Shown piece by piece: positions 9,461-20,582 of a stretch of DNA of 64,000 nt (the stretch's first letter is position 1; every line of letters begins with the position of its first letter). This DNA comes from Microglena sp. YARC (Eukaryota; Chlorophyta; Chlorophyceae; Chlamydomonadales; Chlamydomonadaceae): contig CM039462.1 in assembly GCA_022414725.1 (NCBI GenBank), positions 53,352,551-53,416,550 on the forward strand. Reading direction: 5' to 3'. Made by a program: the position numbers and the translations under genes. The notes under the pieces are model-generated. The model was given only the letters and a program-made list of their open reading frames with translations, made no database searches and was not told the origin of the DNA.

Positions 9461-9723
9461 ACGAGAAGGAAGGCATGCAGAAGGCTCAGCCCAAGACAGC
9501 GGACCCCGCCTACCTGTCTGCTGACGTCAGCAAGAAGCGGGACACCCTCGACAGGGTGTGCAGGCCTATTGCCTCCAAGCCCAAGCCCAAGCCTGCTCCC
9601 GCCCCTGTCCCTGAGCCCGCCAAGGAGGAGGAGGCTAAGCCAGCTGAGGGCGAGGCTGCTGACGGCCCAGCCGACGGACCAGAAGCCCCTTCTGAGGAGG
9701 CACCTATCACTATGGAGTCGTAA
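9461..9723 (+). CDS. HSP110: HSP110 terminal exon with stop codon
   Basis: 263 nt; the first two bases complete GAC started in exon 6. It encodes DEKEGMQKAQPKTADPAY, LSADVSKKRDTLDRVCRPI, a PKPKPKPAPAPVPEP stretch and an acidic tail ending in EEAPITMES, then TAA at 9721-9723. The block ADV..K...LD..CRPI..KPKP is the conserved C-terminal signature of plant HSP110s. Confidence 0.95.
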
Positions 9724-10320
9724 ATTAGTTACACTGCTCTCTTGTAGCTGGCATCAGCTTCCATGTAGCTACCACTTGCATGTAGCTACTTCTTCCAATG
9801 AGTATTACATAGACGGTGTAGGGCAGCGCAGGCAGTAGATAACACTACAGTCTTAAAAGCTGACTCCATTCTGGTGCTGAGGACATCCATGTATGGATCA
9901 GGGTACCTCGGGAGAACTTCCCAGCTCTGCTGCCTGAGCTGCAACCAGTTGTGTCCCTCTGGTCAGGGACTCTTTCATGTTGCATCTGCGATCAAGGACG
10001 CAGCGTCCTGAACAACCCTGGTATGGATGCAGGGTAGTGTAGTGCAAAACTGTGTCACTCCCAGTCTGTGCAGTGCTGCGCAAGTGCTCCCAGAATGTGC
10101 AGCGCAAGTGCAGTGCTCCCAGTACAATGCTCCCAGACTGTGCAGCGGAAGTGCAGTGCTCCCAGCGCAGTGCAGTGCTCCCAGCGCAGTGCAGTGCTCC
10201 CAGACTGTGCAGCATAAGTGCAGTGCACCCAGTGCAGTGCAGTGTATTTCAAGTGCAAAACTGTGTTACTCCCAGCTAGCTTCAATGTAGCTCCAGGTGC
10301 CTACTAGGAATAAATTAGTA
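9724..10320 (+). other. Likely HSP110 3' UTR and downstream GTGCAGTGCTCCCAG repeats
   Basis: No clear cleavage signal can be fixed. Repeats of gtagctaccacttgcat occur at 9745-9795. From 10040 to 10260 short imperfect units of cagtgctcccagactgtgcagcg repeat, bordered on both sides by caaaactgtgt(c/t)actcccag. An aataaa lies at 10309-10314. Confidence 0.5.
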
Positions 10321-11009
10321 ATCAAAACGGTGCTGTATTTATTTCGTATGACGAAATCTACCTGATAGGATGTATGAACGGGTACATTTGATGATAGTAG
10401 GTTATTTTGTGCTGTTTAAGGGGGGGGGGGGGGGGGGGGGGGGTTACTGTCCGGGGGTTGTTCGGTTTGATCATGTGGTTTGTTTGCCTTGTGGCTGCCC
10501 ACGGTCGGCGGGCTGAGTCAACATGGATACTTCAGTCCAGAATGGCTGGTCGGACCCATGTGGGCTCGGGGGTACAACTTGGACTTGCAATACCCAGCAG
10601 GAATTACCCAGATAGGCTGGTGGGACTTGCCCAAGTCCCCAGCTCAATTTATTTTGGCTTACCACACGATTCATGATTTTTGTAAGTTTGTTGGCCTCCT
10701 CTTTGTGAAACACTTCTGGCGCTCCATCTCGACCCAAAGTTAAATCGATCATTAAACAGGGAGGTGTTGGAAAGGCATCTCAATTTGATACTGAATGCAA
10801 AACGAAGGTGGCTCGGCAGAGGATTCCACATTGAGGGACCGTAGCACTGTCTCGAACTCAGGTTTGGGAGGGTATGGTTCAGCGTTTTTAAAGCCGAAAT
10901 ATCGGCATTTCGCGGATATTAATGTTTATTTGCGAATTGCCCATCGGCATACCAGATTCTTATCAGCTGTTATGCTCTCAGGGAAAAATCCCCACTCATA
11001 AAGTACGTT
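10321..11009. other. Intergenic sequence, no gene seen
   Basis: Contains a poly-G run (about 10420-10443) and otherwise unique-looking sequence. The string ttatcagctgttatgctct occurs at 10958-10976 and again in the palindrome that follows. Short open frames show no recognisable family. Confidence 0.6.
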
Positions 11010-11103
11010 ATTATCAGCTGTTATGCTCTACCAGACGACCTCACTTGACATCTGATATCAGATGTCAAGTGAGGTCGTCTGGTAGAGCATAACAGCTGAT
11101 AAT
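11010..11103. repeat. 94-bp perfect palindrome
   Basis: Two 47-base arms are exact reverse complements around the centre GATATC (11054-11059). There is no loop. The outer edge is ATTATCAGCTG / CAGCTGATAAT. It could extrude as a cruciform or mark an inverted-duplication event or assembly join. Confidence 0.95.
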
Positions 11104-11229
11104 TCTGAAACGCTAACTGGAGAATCGGTCACCGCAGATAACTGATGTATGCTTGAGCGACTGGTGGCTTGGCTAAGGCATCATTAGATATTCGGTATGA
11201 CCGATACTTATTGTTTGTGACGTCGCAGA

Positions 11230-11424
11230 CAGGGTAATTCAAAGCGCGCGCTTTTGAGCTTTTGAGCGCTGACTTTTTGCCCCCCTCTGCGCTCTAAGCG
11301 CAGTTTTTTACAACCCCTTGTGGGCGCTGCAAGCGCTTTATGCGCTTTTTGCACTACAAAGCGCAGTTTTTTTGTTTTCAAGTGCGCTAAAGCGCTGGCC
11401 AATTTGGCCATTTGAAGTACCCTG
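11230..11424. mobile_element. hAT-like MITE, GCGC-rich family (copy 1)
   Basis: 195 bp, TIR cagggtaattcaaa / tttgaagtaccctg. The inside is made of GCGC-rich stems (gcgcgcgcttttgagc, gcgcagttttt, caagtgcgctaaagcgc). The 8-bp flanks (gtcgcaga, gtttgaag) do not match, so this copy is old or rearranged. Family membership is by comparison with the copies at 22575, 26664, 28098, 29717 and 59055. Confidence 0.8.
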
Positions 11425-12000
11425 GTTTGAAGATTGGAGATTGGGATTTGGTGAGTGTGTATGTGGTGGTGTGTATGTGCGTGTGTGTGGGGGAGGGGGG
11501 GAAAAGGGGGGTTGGACTCCAAATTGGGGGGTCGCAGGCTGCTGGCTCAGGCACTGAATCCTCGGTGTCGCTGGTATGTGTCGGGAGACGCACCTCCTGG
11601 GCCGAAAATCCTTTCACACTGTTTCACAACAAGAAAATCCTTAAAATAAAAAAAGCACTGGTCTGCTTGTCACCACCTGCATGAGGGCTCACGTGGACCA
11701 CACCCTTGCAGTTACTTTACTTCCCTCCGACAGAAGCTTCAACTCATCCACATGCCAAATAGTATTAATATTATAATAATATGTCAAATAATATGAATAT
11801 TATAATAATATGTCAAATAATATGAATATTATAATAATTATTATTACTACGGTTGCGAAGAAAGACCAGGCCGCCAGGCCGGCAAAGTAACACGATGGTG
11901 TTGCATGGATTCATTAAAACCTTCGCCCCCTCACGCCTAGGGCAGTAGGGCGCCCTTGTGCCAGGACTCCCCTTCCATTTTGGGGAAGCTTTAAAGGTCT
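11425..12000. other. Intergenic, AT repeat, no gene seen
   Basis: Three tandem units of tattataataatatgtcaaataatatgaa lie at 11765-11835. The rest shows no recognised gene or family. A short right-end-like string aaaataaaaaaagcactgg lies at 11642-11660 but no partner end was found. Confidence 0.5.
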
Positions 12001-12335
12001 GGACCGAAGTGCACATGCCGAAATGTTTTGGCTCAGGTTGAGACCAATTATAGTTATGAATTTGATTTGGATAGTTACATGGCTCTCAAGCCAATTGCTT
12101 AATCCATGTCGTTGGTACGCCCTTGACGGTAGACGTGTGCAAAGATCACTCTGGAAATCGATCTGGACCGATAAGTGCACATGCCGGAGAATTTTGGCTC
12201 AGGTTCAGAACTTCAGACCAATTCTAGTTCTGAATTTGAATTGGATTGTTACATGGCTCTTCAGCCAATGGCTAAATCCATGTCGACCCTTGACGGCAGA
12301 CCTATGCAAGGATAACTCTAGAAATCATCGAAAAA
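12001..12335. repeat. Direct duplication of a 165-bp segment
   Basis: Two diverged head-to-tail copies begin gaccgaagtgcacatgccg and gaccgataagtgcacatgccg and share ttttggctcaggtt, gttacatggctct and cccttgacgg. No frame is kept between them. Confidence 0.8.
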
Positions 12336-12774
12336 CGGTTGCTGGAAGAGGTTGGTGCCTTGGTGGTTAAAATGTCTGTAAGAACGGTTATTACCGGGAA
12401 TTGTCGAAAATTGTTGGGATTCCTGTAATTGCGGTTAAATCAAAGATGAAAATCATGTTTCGAAACCCCGAAAACTATACATTTGATCGAAAATTCAGTT
12501 GTCGAAAGAGGTTTGTGGTCACGGTTGTGGTTGTGGTCACCTGTCCACCTATCACTGCGACCCGTTCTGCGACCTGGCTGCCCTTACCTGCTCTTCCCGC
12601 CCTGAGAAAGCATTCTGTACCGCGTCGCCGTGGCACGCGATCTTCTTTTCCTTCACGTTGCCTACTATCTCGGCCACCCTAATCGCTACCCCTCAATCCC
12701 ACAATCGCTTCTTCAGCTTACCTTCTATCGCTGCTCTTTCACTTATCGATATTTCTGCACTTCTGTACTTCTTA
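12336..12774. other. Intergenic, nothing recognised
   Basis: Unique-looking sequence with short open frames only. It ends at the ttaccgcccc left edge of the fold-back element. Confidence 0.5.
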
Positions 12775-13593
12775 TTACCGCCCCTCCATGGGTAGCGACT
12801 TCGGTACATCAGCCGTACTGCCGGATGCGCCAAACGGGTGCGCCAAACGGGTGCGCCAAACGGATGCGCCAAACGGGTGCGCCAAACGGGTGCGCTAGGG
12901 AACTTAAGGGTTCGCCCTACAAAGTGCATTTAGACCGCACCAACTGACGTTTGCAAACGGCGGGCAGCTCGATAAACTCGCAACAAGGGCGTGATCGCCC
13001 TTGTGCTGGATTGGACCAATTGGACCAAGGGATCCGCTGGGGATCACCGGCTGGGGAGTGTGTAATAAGTAGGGTTGTTTTGTGTGCGGTGTGAGGTGTG
13101 CGGTGTGTCTAACCTTGTTGCTGCCCTCGTGAACCTTGTTGCTGCCCTCGTGGCTGTTCTTGCGAAATGTGTGTCTCGTATACCGCGCTTTGGTACACAG
13201 TCGCGCGTTACCACATAAACTGGGGCTGTGCACCCTTCGACAGTGACTAGGCAGTCTTCTTCGGGATGACTGCCGAATTCAAACGTCAAGTGGTTTGGGG
13301 CGCAGTTTGACTTAAATCTACCTGGAAGATGAGGTGACGTGACTGAAAATACAACTTGTCTGAAATTTGCTTCGAGTCGGAGAAGAGGTGACCGTCTTTG
13401 CGAGTTTATTGAGCTGCCTGCCGTTTGCAAACGTCAGTTGGTGCGGTCCAAATGGAATTTGTAGGGCGAACCCTTAGGTTCCCTAGCGCATCCGTTTGGC
13501 GCACCCGTTTGGCGCATCCGTTTGGCGCCCCCGTTTTGCTCGCCCGGCAGTACGCCTGATGTACCGAAGTCGCTACCCATGGAGGGGCGGTAA
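12775..13593. mobile_element. Fold-back element with about 200-bp inverted arms
   Basis: The left arm from 12775 (ttaccgcccctccatggg) and right arm to 13593 (its complement ending ggggcggtaa) are near-perfect inverted repeats for about 200 bp. Both arms contain a run of 13-bp units gcgccaaacgggt (five on the left, four on the right). The centre (about 12990-13390) holds a segment found again in opposite orientation at 17795-18115. No transposase frame is visible. Foldback-like behaviour is an inference. Confidence 0.8.
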
Positions 13594-16500
13594 CTATATT
13601 GACCGCCCCCTGTGCTGTTGGTTTTTGGAATTATAAGCTGATGTACGGGCGGTCAGTTATGTACTTATGTTGTAGCCTTGTTGCTTTCAAAGTAACAACA
13701 AGTAACAAACAACTAAGTAACAAACAAACAAATAAGGGACATTTTGCAGTGTTGCTGTTTAAAGCAGTATTGAACGTGCCTCTACTGTCATGCAAAGCAT
13801 ACATGAAGGTTGGCTTTAGTAGTAATAATTTGATGCAGAAAAAATGAAGCCAATCAGAGGTCGGGTTAATTTTAGGGGATTTTGAGAAGGTGTTGCATGT
13901 GTGGGCAGGGCAGTATGAGCCGTTCCGGTCTGGGCCTGACCCGACGCGAGGGGGTGGTCGGGTGTGTTGGGGTGGGTGCCTGTAGCGTGGGTCGGCATGC
14001 ATCGGGCTGGCCGGGTGGTTATGCGCTGTGTGGGTATGCCACGAATGTAGCGCAGTTTGGGAGCGCATGTGGCATGTGCTTTGGGAGAATACCGTGGGTG
14101 GGCATAGGGTCTCAATAGCCGCTCTGCCCATGATTTGGAATGGCTGGGCCTAGAGTTGCGCCTGGCCATGGAGAATGGAGATTAGTGGCTACCATTGTGC
14201 AACGCCGCTGCCCCCTAGGTCGAAGCACGAATCTGAAAGCTGCGTTGGTCGAAGCTCTGCAGCTTCTCAGGGTAGTGTCACCTTCTCGGGTAGCGAGTTA
14301 GTTCTTACTTGTGTAGCTTCGCAGCTACGCAGAACGAACGATTGGTACTTAGGTAGCTATAAATAGCAAGTTACTTTGGCTGAGACGGGGGTTGGAAGTG
14401 CACCAGTTATCAATTCCGCAGTTCGAAGGTCAGCATATGCTCAATTTCCACGTTCGCAAGTAGCACGTACAGCAGGTTGCAGGCGAGGTAGAAGCTCAGA
14501 GCAGATCGAAGGTAGAAGCTCGGAGCACTTAGCTCGAAGGTCATAGCTATCTGCGCTGGTCGGAGCTCAGAGCTGCGTTGGTCGAAGCTCCGCAGGTTTA
14601 CCAGGTAATACCCACTTGGGTAGATAGTCGGTTATTATTTGTGTAGCTTCGCAGGTCTGCAGAACGAACGATTGGAACTTCGATAGCTATTAATAGCAAG
14701 TAATCTTGCGGATAAGGAGGTCGGAATTGCACCAGTGGTCAATTGCACAGTTCGAAAGTTGGCATATGCGCAATTCCCACGTTCGCAAGTAGCATGTCCG
14801 CAGTTTGTAGGAAATGCAGGGACGGCAGGTGATTTGGGTCGGAAATTGCTGGAAAGGCATGGACAGTTGGCTTGCGGCGGATGCTTCTCTCACGCGAACC
14901 CTTCAGGGCTAAATGGCTCTGCATCCGGTTACTCGTTTTTGTTACACTCACGTGACGCTAGTTTTGACAAGTTTTTGACTTTGTGTGCCTCGGTGTAACT
15001 CTTGAGTCTCTCCTACATTGAGGGCGGTAACTATATTGACCGCCCCTTGAGCTGTTGGTTTTTGGAATTATAAGCTTATGTACGGGCGGTCAGTTATGTA
15101 CTTATGTTGTAGCCTTGTTGCTTACCAAGTAACAAACAAACAAAAAGGGATATTTGTAGTGTTGCTGTTTTTAAGCAGTATTGAACGTGCCTATACTGTT
15201 ATGCAGAGCATAAATGAAGGTTGGCTTAAGTTGTAAGAATTTGATGCAGACAAAATGAGACCAATCAGAGGTCGGGTTAATTTTAAGGAATTTTGAGAAG
15301 GTGTTGCATGTCAAGAGGTGGGCAATATGTGCCGTTCAGGTCTAGGCTGCACCCGGGGGCTGCACCCGACGCGGGGGGTTGGTCGGCTGTGTGTGTCGGG
15401 GTGGATGCCTGTAGCGTGGGTCGGCATGCATTGGGCTGGCCGGGTGGTTATGCGTTGTGTGGGAATGACACGAAAGTAGCGCAGTTTGGGAGCGCATGTG
15501 GCATGTGCTTTGGGATAATACCGTGGATGAGCATAGGGTCTCAATAGCCGCTCTGCCCATGATTTGGAATGGCTGGGCCTAGGGTTGCGCCTGGCCATGG
15601 AGAATGGAGATAAGTGGCTACCACTGTGCAACGCCGCTGCCCCCTAGGTCGAAGCACGAATCTGAAAGCTGCGTTGGTCGAAGCTCTGCAGCTTATCAGG
15701 GTAGTGTCAGCTTCTTGGGTAGCAGGTTAGTTCTTACTTGTGTAGCTTCGCAGCTCCGCAGAAGGAACGATTGGTACTTAGGTAGCTATAAATAGCAAGT
15801 CACTTTGGCTGAGACGGGGGTTGGAAGTGCACCAGTTATCAATTCCGCAGTTCGAAGGTCAGCATATGCTCAATTTCCACGTTCGCAAGTAGCACGTCCA
15901 GCAGGTTGCAGGCGATGGGCCCCTAGGTCAGAGCACGTAGCTCAAAGCTGCGCTGGTCCAAACTCCACAGGTTCGCAGGGTGGTGTTACCCACTTGGGCT
16001 GATAGTAATTAATTTTGAAGCTTCGCAGGTCTGCAGAACGAATGATTAGTACTGAGGCACCCTATTAATAGCAAGATTGGCAGATTCAGAGGTTGGAAGA
16101 GCACCAGTTCAATTCAATTGCGTAGTTCGAAGTCAGCATTTGCGCAATTTGCACGTTGCGCGCAAGTAGCAGGTCCAGCCGCGATGGGAGTGAGCAGGCG
16201 ATGGCTCAGGGTCGGACGGAAACGCGAATGTTGCATGTTGCATGGGCAGTTGGCTTGTGAAGGATGCTTCTTTCAACGCGAAACCTTCAGGGCTAAATGG
16301 CTCTTCATCCGGCTACTCGTTTTTGTTACTTTTATTTTGACAAGTTTTTGAGTTTGCGTGACTCGGTGTAACTCTTGAGTCTCTCCTACATTGAGGGCGG
16401 TAACTATATTGACCGCCCACTGAGCTGCTGGTTTTTGGAATTATAAGCTTATGCATGGGCGGTCAGTTATATACTTATGTTGTAGCCTTGTTGCAAACAA

Positions 16501-17767
16501 GGCTACAACAAACAAGCAAAAAGGGACATTTTGCAGGGTTGCTATTTTTAAGCAGTATTGAACTGGCCTATACTGTCATGCAAAGCATACATGAAGGTTG
16601 GCTTTAGTTTTGAGAATTTAATGCAGAAAAAATGAGACCAATCAGAGGTCGGGTTGATTTTAGGGATTTTTGACAAGGTGTTGCTTGTGTGGGCTGGGCA
16701 GTATGAGCCGTTCAGGTCTGGGCTGCACCCGACGCGGGGGGGTGGTCGGGTGTGTCGGGGTGGACACCTGTAGCGTGGGTCGGCATGCATCGGGCTGGCC
16801 GGGTGGTTATGCGTTGTGTGGGTATGACACTAATGTAGCGCAGTTTGAGAGCGCATGTGGCATGTGCTTTGGGAGAATAGGTGAGCATAGGGTCTCAATA
16901 GCCGCTCTGCCCATGATTTTGAATGGCTGGGCCTAGAGTTGCGCCTGGCCATGGAGAATGGAGATAAGTGGCTACCATTGTGCAACGCCGCTGCCCCCTA
17001 GTTCGAAGCACGAATCTGAAAGCTGCGTTGGTCGAAGCTCTGCAGCTTCTCAGGTTAGTGTCACCTTCTTGGGTAGCGAGTTAGTTCTTACTTGTGTAGC
17101 TTCGCAGCTCCGCAGAAGGAACGATTGGTACTTAGGTCGCTATAAATAGCAAGTCACTTTGGCTGAGACGGGGGTTGGAAGTGCACCAGTTATCAATTCC
17201 GCAGTTTGAAGGTCAGCATATGCTCAATTTCCACGTTCGCAAGTAGCACGTCCAGCAGGTTGCAGGCGATGGGCCCCTAGGTCAGAGCACGTATCTCAAA
17301 GCTGCGCTGGTCCAAACTCCACAGGTTCGCAGGGTGGTGTTACCCACTTGGGCTGATAGTAATTAATTTTGAAGGTTCGCAGGTCTGCAGAACGAATGAT
17401 CAGCACTGAGGCATGCTATTAATAGCAAGATTGGCAGATTCAGAGATTGGAAGAGCACCAGTTCAATTCAATTGCGTAGTTCGAAGTTAGCATTTGCGCA
17501 ATTTGCACGTTGCGCGCAAGTAGCAGGTCCAGCCGCGATGGGAGCTTGCAGGCGATGGCTCAGGGTCGGAAACGCGAATGTTGCATGTTGCATGGACAGT
17601 TGGCTTGTGAAGGACGGTTCTTTCTACGCGAACCCTTCAGGGCTAAATGGCTCTTCATCCGGCTACTCGTTTTTGTTACACTCACGTGACGCTAGTTGGT
17701 CGGCCCCCTTTTGACAATTTTTGAGTTTGTGTGACGCGGTGTAACTCTTGAGTCTCTCCTACATTGA
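13585..17767. repeat. Three tandem copies of a 1.37-1.44-kb unit
   Basis: Unit starts (gggcggtaactatattgaccgccc) lie at 13585, 15022 and 16395, and a fourth start at 17768 is truncated, giving periods of 1437, 1373 and 1373 bp. Landmarks in each unit: gggcggtcagttat, ctgacgcgagg-like GC-rich block, tggctaccattgtgcaacgccgctgcccc, repeated agcttcgcag(g/c)tctgcagaacgaacgattgg stretches, and the end gtaactcttgagtctctcctacattga. Small 63-codon open frames at 14175, 15604 and 16958 are aligned in the three copies, but substitutions look unconstrained. Confidence 0.9.
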
Positions 17768-18125
17768 GGGCGGTAACTACATTGAGGGCGGTAAATACAG
17801 TCACCTATTCTCGGACTCGAAGCAAATTTCAGACAAGTTGTATCTTCAGTCACGTCACCTCGTCTTTCAGGTAGATTTAAGTCAAACTGCGCCCCAAACC
17901 ACTCGACGTAGGGATTCGACAGTCAAGTCATCCCGAAGGAGACTGCCTAGTCACAGCCGGAGGGTGCACAGCCCCAGTTCATGAGGTAACGCGCAACTGT
18001 GTACCAAAGCACAGCACACAAAACAACCCTAGTGACAGCGTGGCTCAGCGAGGCTTCCTCATACCTCCAGCGGATCCCCATTCAATTGCCAACACAAGGG
18101 CGGTCACGCCCTTGTTACCGCCCCC
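17768..18125. repeat. Inverted partner of the fold-back core
   Basis: 17795-18115 matches the reverse complement of about 13400-13030: cagacaagttgtatcttcagtcacgtcacc, aagtcaaactgcgccccaaaccac, gactgcctagtcac, ctgtgtaccaaagc. It ends cacaagggcggtcacgcccttg, like the fold-back core cacaagggcgatcacgcccttg read in reverse. The 1.4-kb array is therefore enclosed by inverted repeats. Confidence 0.8.
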
Positions 18126-20582
18126 GTATTAGGGAGCAAACCCAGTACGGCAGGCGTACTGCCGGCGGAGGAGGCGGAGGAGGCGGAGGAGGCGGAGGAG
18201 GAGGAGGAGGACAAGTTAGCCCTAAGGGTTCGGCGTTCGGAGCGCTCTCGGGATACGCCAGCCGGCGTTGCGCGTGACTCAGCGGCTCGGGACCGAGACC
18301 GAGGTCCGAGACCGAGACCGAGGTCGAGACCCAGGTCCGAGACCGAGATCGAGACCGAGACCCAGGTCCGAGGCCGAGACGCAGGTCGAGACCGAGACGT
18401 AGACCGAGACCGAGGTCCGAGACCTAGGTCCCAGACCGAGACCCAGGTCGAGACCCAGGTCCGAGACCGAGGTCGAGACCCAGGTCCGAGGTCCGAGATC
18501 GAGACCGAGACCCAGGTCCGAGACCGAGATGCAGGTCGAGACCGACACGTAGACCGAGACCGAGGTCCGCGACCCAGACCAAGATCGAGTCCGAAGTCCG
18601 TGACCGAGACCGAGGTGTGAGACCGAGATCGAGGTATGAGACCGAGATCGAGGTTCGAGATCGAGACCGAGGTCCGTGATCAAGGTCGAGACCCAGGTCC
18701 GAGACCGAGGTCCGAGACCTAAACCGAGACCGAGACTCAGGTCTGAGACCGAGATGAAGACCCAGGCCGAGACCGAGACCCAGGTCCGAGACCAAGGTCG
18801 AGACCGAGACCCAGGTCCGAGACCGAGATCGAGACCTAGACCTAGGTCCGAGATCGAGACCCAGGTCTAGGTCCGAGATCGAGACCCAGGTCCGAGGTCG
18901 AGACCGAGACCCAGGTCCGAGGTCGAGACCGAGACCACAGACCCACAGACCCGCGCAGACCTCACAGGGGACCCCAAGGGGGGGCAGGGGGCGGCATTCT
19001 GGTTACCGCCCCCGTATTAGGGAGCAAACCCAGTACGGCAGGCGTACTGCCGGCGGAGGAGGCGGAGGAGGAGGAGGAGGAAAGTTAGCCCTAAGGGTTC
19101 GGCGTTTCGGAGGGGCTCTCGGGACACGCCAGCCGGCGTTGCGCGTGACTCAGCGGCTCGGGACCGAGACCGAGGTGCGAGACCGAGGTCGAGACCGAGG
19201 TGCGAGACCGAGGTCGAGACCCAGGTCCGAGACCGAGATCGAGACCGAGGTCCGAGGTCCGAGACCGAGACCCAGACCCAGACCCAGGTCCGTGACCGAG
19301 ACCGAGGTCCAAGACCCAGACCGAGTTCGAGACCTAGTTCCGAGATCGAATCCCAGGTCCGAGATCGAGACCTAGACCTAGGTCCGAGATCGAATCCCAG
19401 GTCCGAGATCGAGACCCAGACCTAGGTCCGAGATCGAATCCCAGGTCCGAGATCGAGACCGAGACGAGATCGAATCCCAGGTCCGAGACTCAGACCGAGA
19501 CCCAGGTCCGAGACCACAGACCCGCGCAGACCCCACAGGGGACCCAGGGAGGGACGGGGGCGGCAGGCTGGTTACCGCCCTCAACTAAGCAGAGACACCA
19601 CGGTTACACCGGTCACACTGGCGGCGGCGGCGGCGGCGGCGGAGGAGGAGCAATTTAACCTAAGGGTTCTGCGCCCGTGAGCGCCCTCGGGCGACGCCAG
19701 CCGGCGTTGCGCATGACCACCTGCGCATGCCGCATGGAAGCTTCGAGACGCAGAAGACCCCCAGACCCAGACCCAGACCCAGACCCAGACCCAGACCCAG
19801 ACCCAGACCCAGACCCAGACCCAGACCCAGACCCAGACCCAGACCCAGACCCAGACCCAGACCCAGACCCAGACCCAGACCCAGACCCAGATCGAGACCG
19901 AGACCGAGACCCAGACCGAGACCCAGACACAGACCGAGACCGAGACCCAGATCGAGACCGAGACCCAGACCCAGACCGAGACCCAGACCGAGGAACAGAC
20001 CGATACACAGACCGAGATGCCGCATGGAAGCTTCGAGACGCAGAAGACCAAGACCGAGACCAAGACCGAGACCCAGATCGAGACCGAGACCCAGATCGAG
20101 ACCGAGACCCAGACCGAGACCCAGACCGATACACAGACCCAGACCGAGACCCAGACCGATACACAGACCGAGGCACAGACCGATACCCAGAACGAGGCAC
20201 AGACCCAGACCGAGACACAGACCCACGTAACCACGACGTGCGAGAGGTGACCGCCCGATAGGTGAGCGCTCTCGGGCGACGCCAGCCGGCGTTGCGCATG
20301 AACTGCGGATGCCGCTTGGAAGCTTCGAGACGCAGAAGACCGAGACCCAGATCGAGACCGAGACCCAGACCGAGGCCGAGACCCTGACCGAGACACAGAC
20401 CCAGACCGAGACCCAGACCCAGACCGAGACCCAGACCGAGACCCAGATCGAGACCGAGACCGAGACCGAGACCCAGACCGAGACCCAGACCGAGACCTAG
20501 ATCGAGACCGAGACCCAGACCGAGACCCACGAACCCACGACCGCGCGAGAGGTGACCGCCCTATCGGGGCGGTCACCTCTAG
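18126..20582. repeat. Modules of CCGAGA/CCCAGA hexamer arrays bounded by ACCGCCC
   Basis: Two modules start gttaccgcccccgtattagggagc (18114 and 19004), share a GGCGGA tract, gccctaagggttcggcgtt, cgccagccggcgttgcgc, then long arrays of gagaccgaggtccgagac. A third starts at 19571 with a GGC-trinucleotide tract and pure CCCAGA arrays; a fourth lacks the start. The end is a palindrome at 20550-20580, gaggtgaccgccc / gggcggtcacctc. Open frames reading RDRDPDRD or RPRPRP are hexamer artefacts. Confidence 0.85.

Larger units (their letters stand above)
1..9723 (+). other. HSP110: HSP110-type chaperone gene, 3' part (7 exons, 5' end outside window)
   Basis: Partial gene. Members of the HSP110/HSPA4 branch of the Hsp70 superfamily act as nucleotide-exchange factors for Hsp70 and help in disaggregation in the cytosol and nucleus. 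The exons listed separately join in frame with GT-AG introns (donors gtgtgt, gtaagc, gttagt, gtgagc, gtgaga, gtgagt) and give about 523 residues. These cover the end of the nucleotide-binding domain (LNIEC, then a SRGCALQCAMLSP block), the beta-sandwich domain (starting VREFEIVDACPYPIEF), an acidic Ala/Pro/Glu loop, the helical domain (YVYSLRNRLAENK) and a charged tail ending in EEAPITMES. The order and spacing match plant HSP70-14/15, about 830 residues long, so the first 260 or so residues lie upstream. Recognition is from memory of the family, not from a search. Introns are dominated by duplicated splice junctions. Confidence 0.93.

Noticed and set aside
11230..11424. GCGC-rich hairpins as structured RNA genes
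   Set aside because: The segments have transposon ends and target duplications in other copies, so MITE identity explains the stems.
12825..12900. Short GCGCCAAACGGGT repeats as protein-binding operator cluster
   Set aside because: They lie in both arms of the fold-back element and follow its symmetry, so they are part of the element rather than of a promoter.
19581..20576. Frames reading long RDPD, RPRP, GSGS or GLGL repeats
   Set aside because: They are translations of a CCCAGA/CCGAGA hexamer array, open in nearly every frame.
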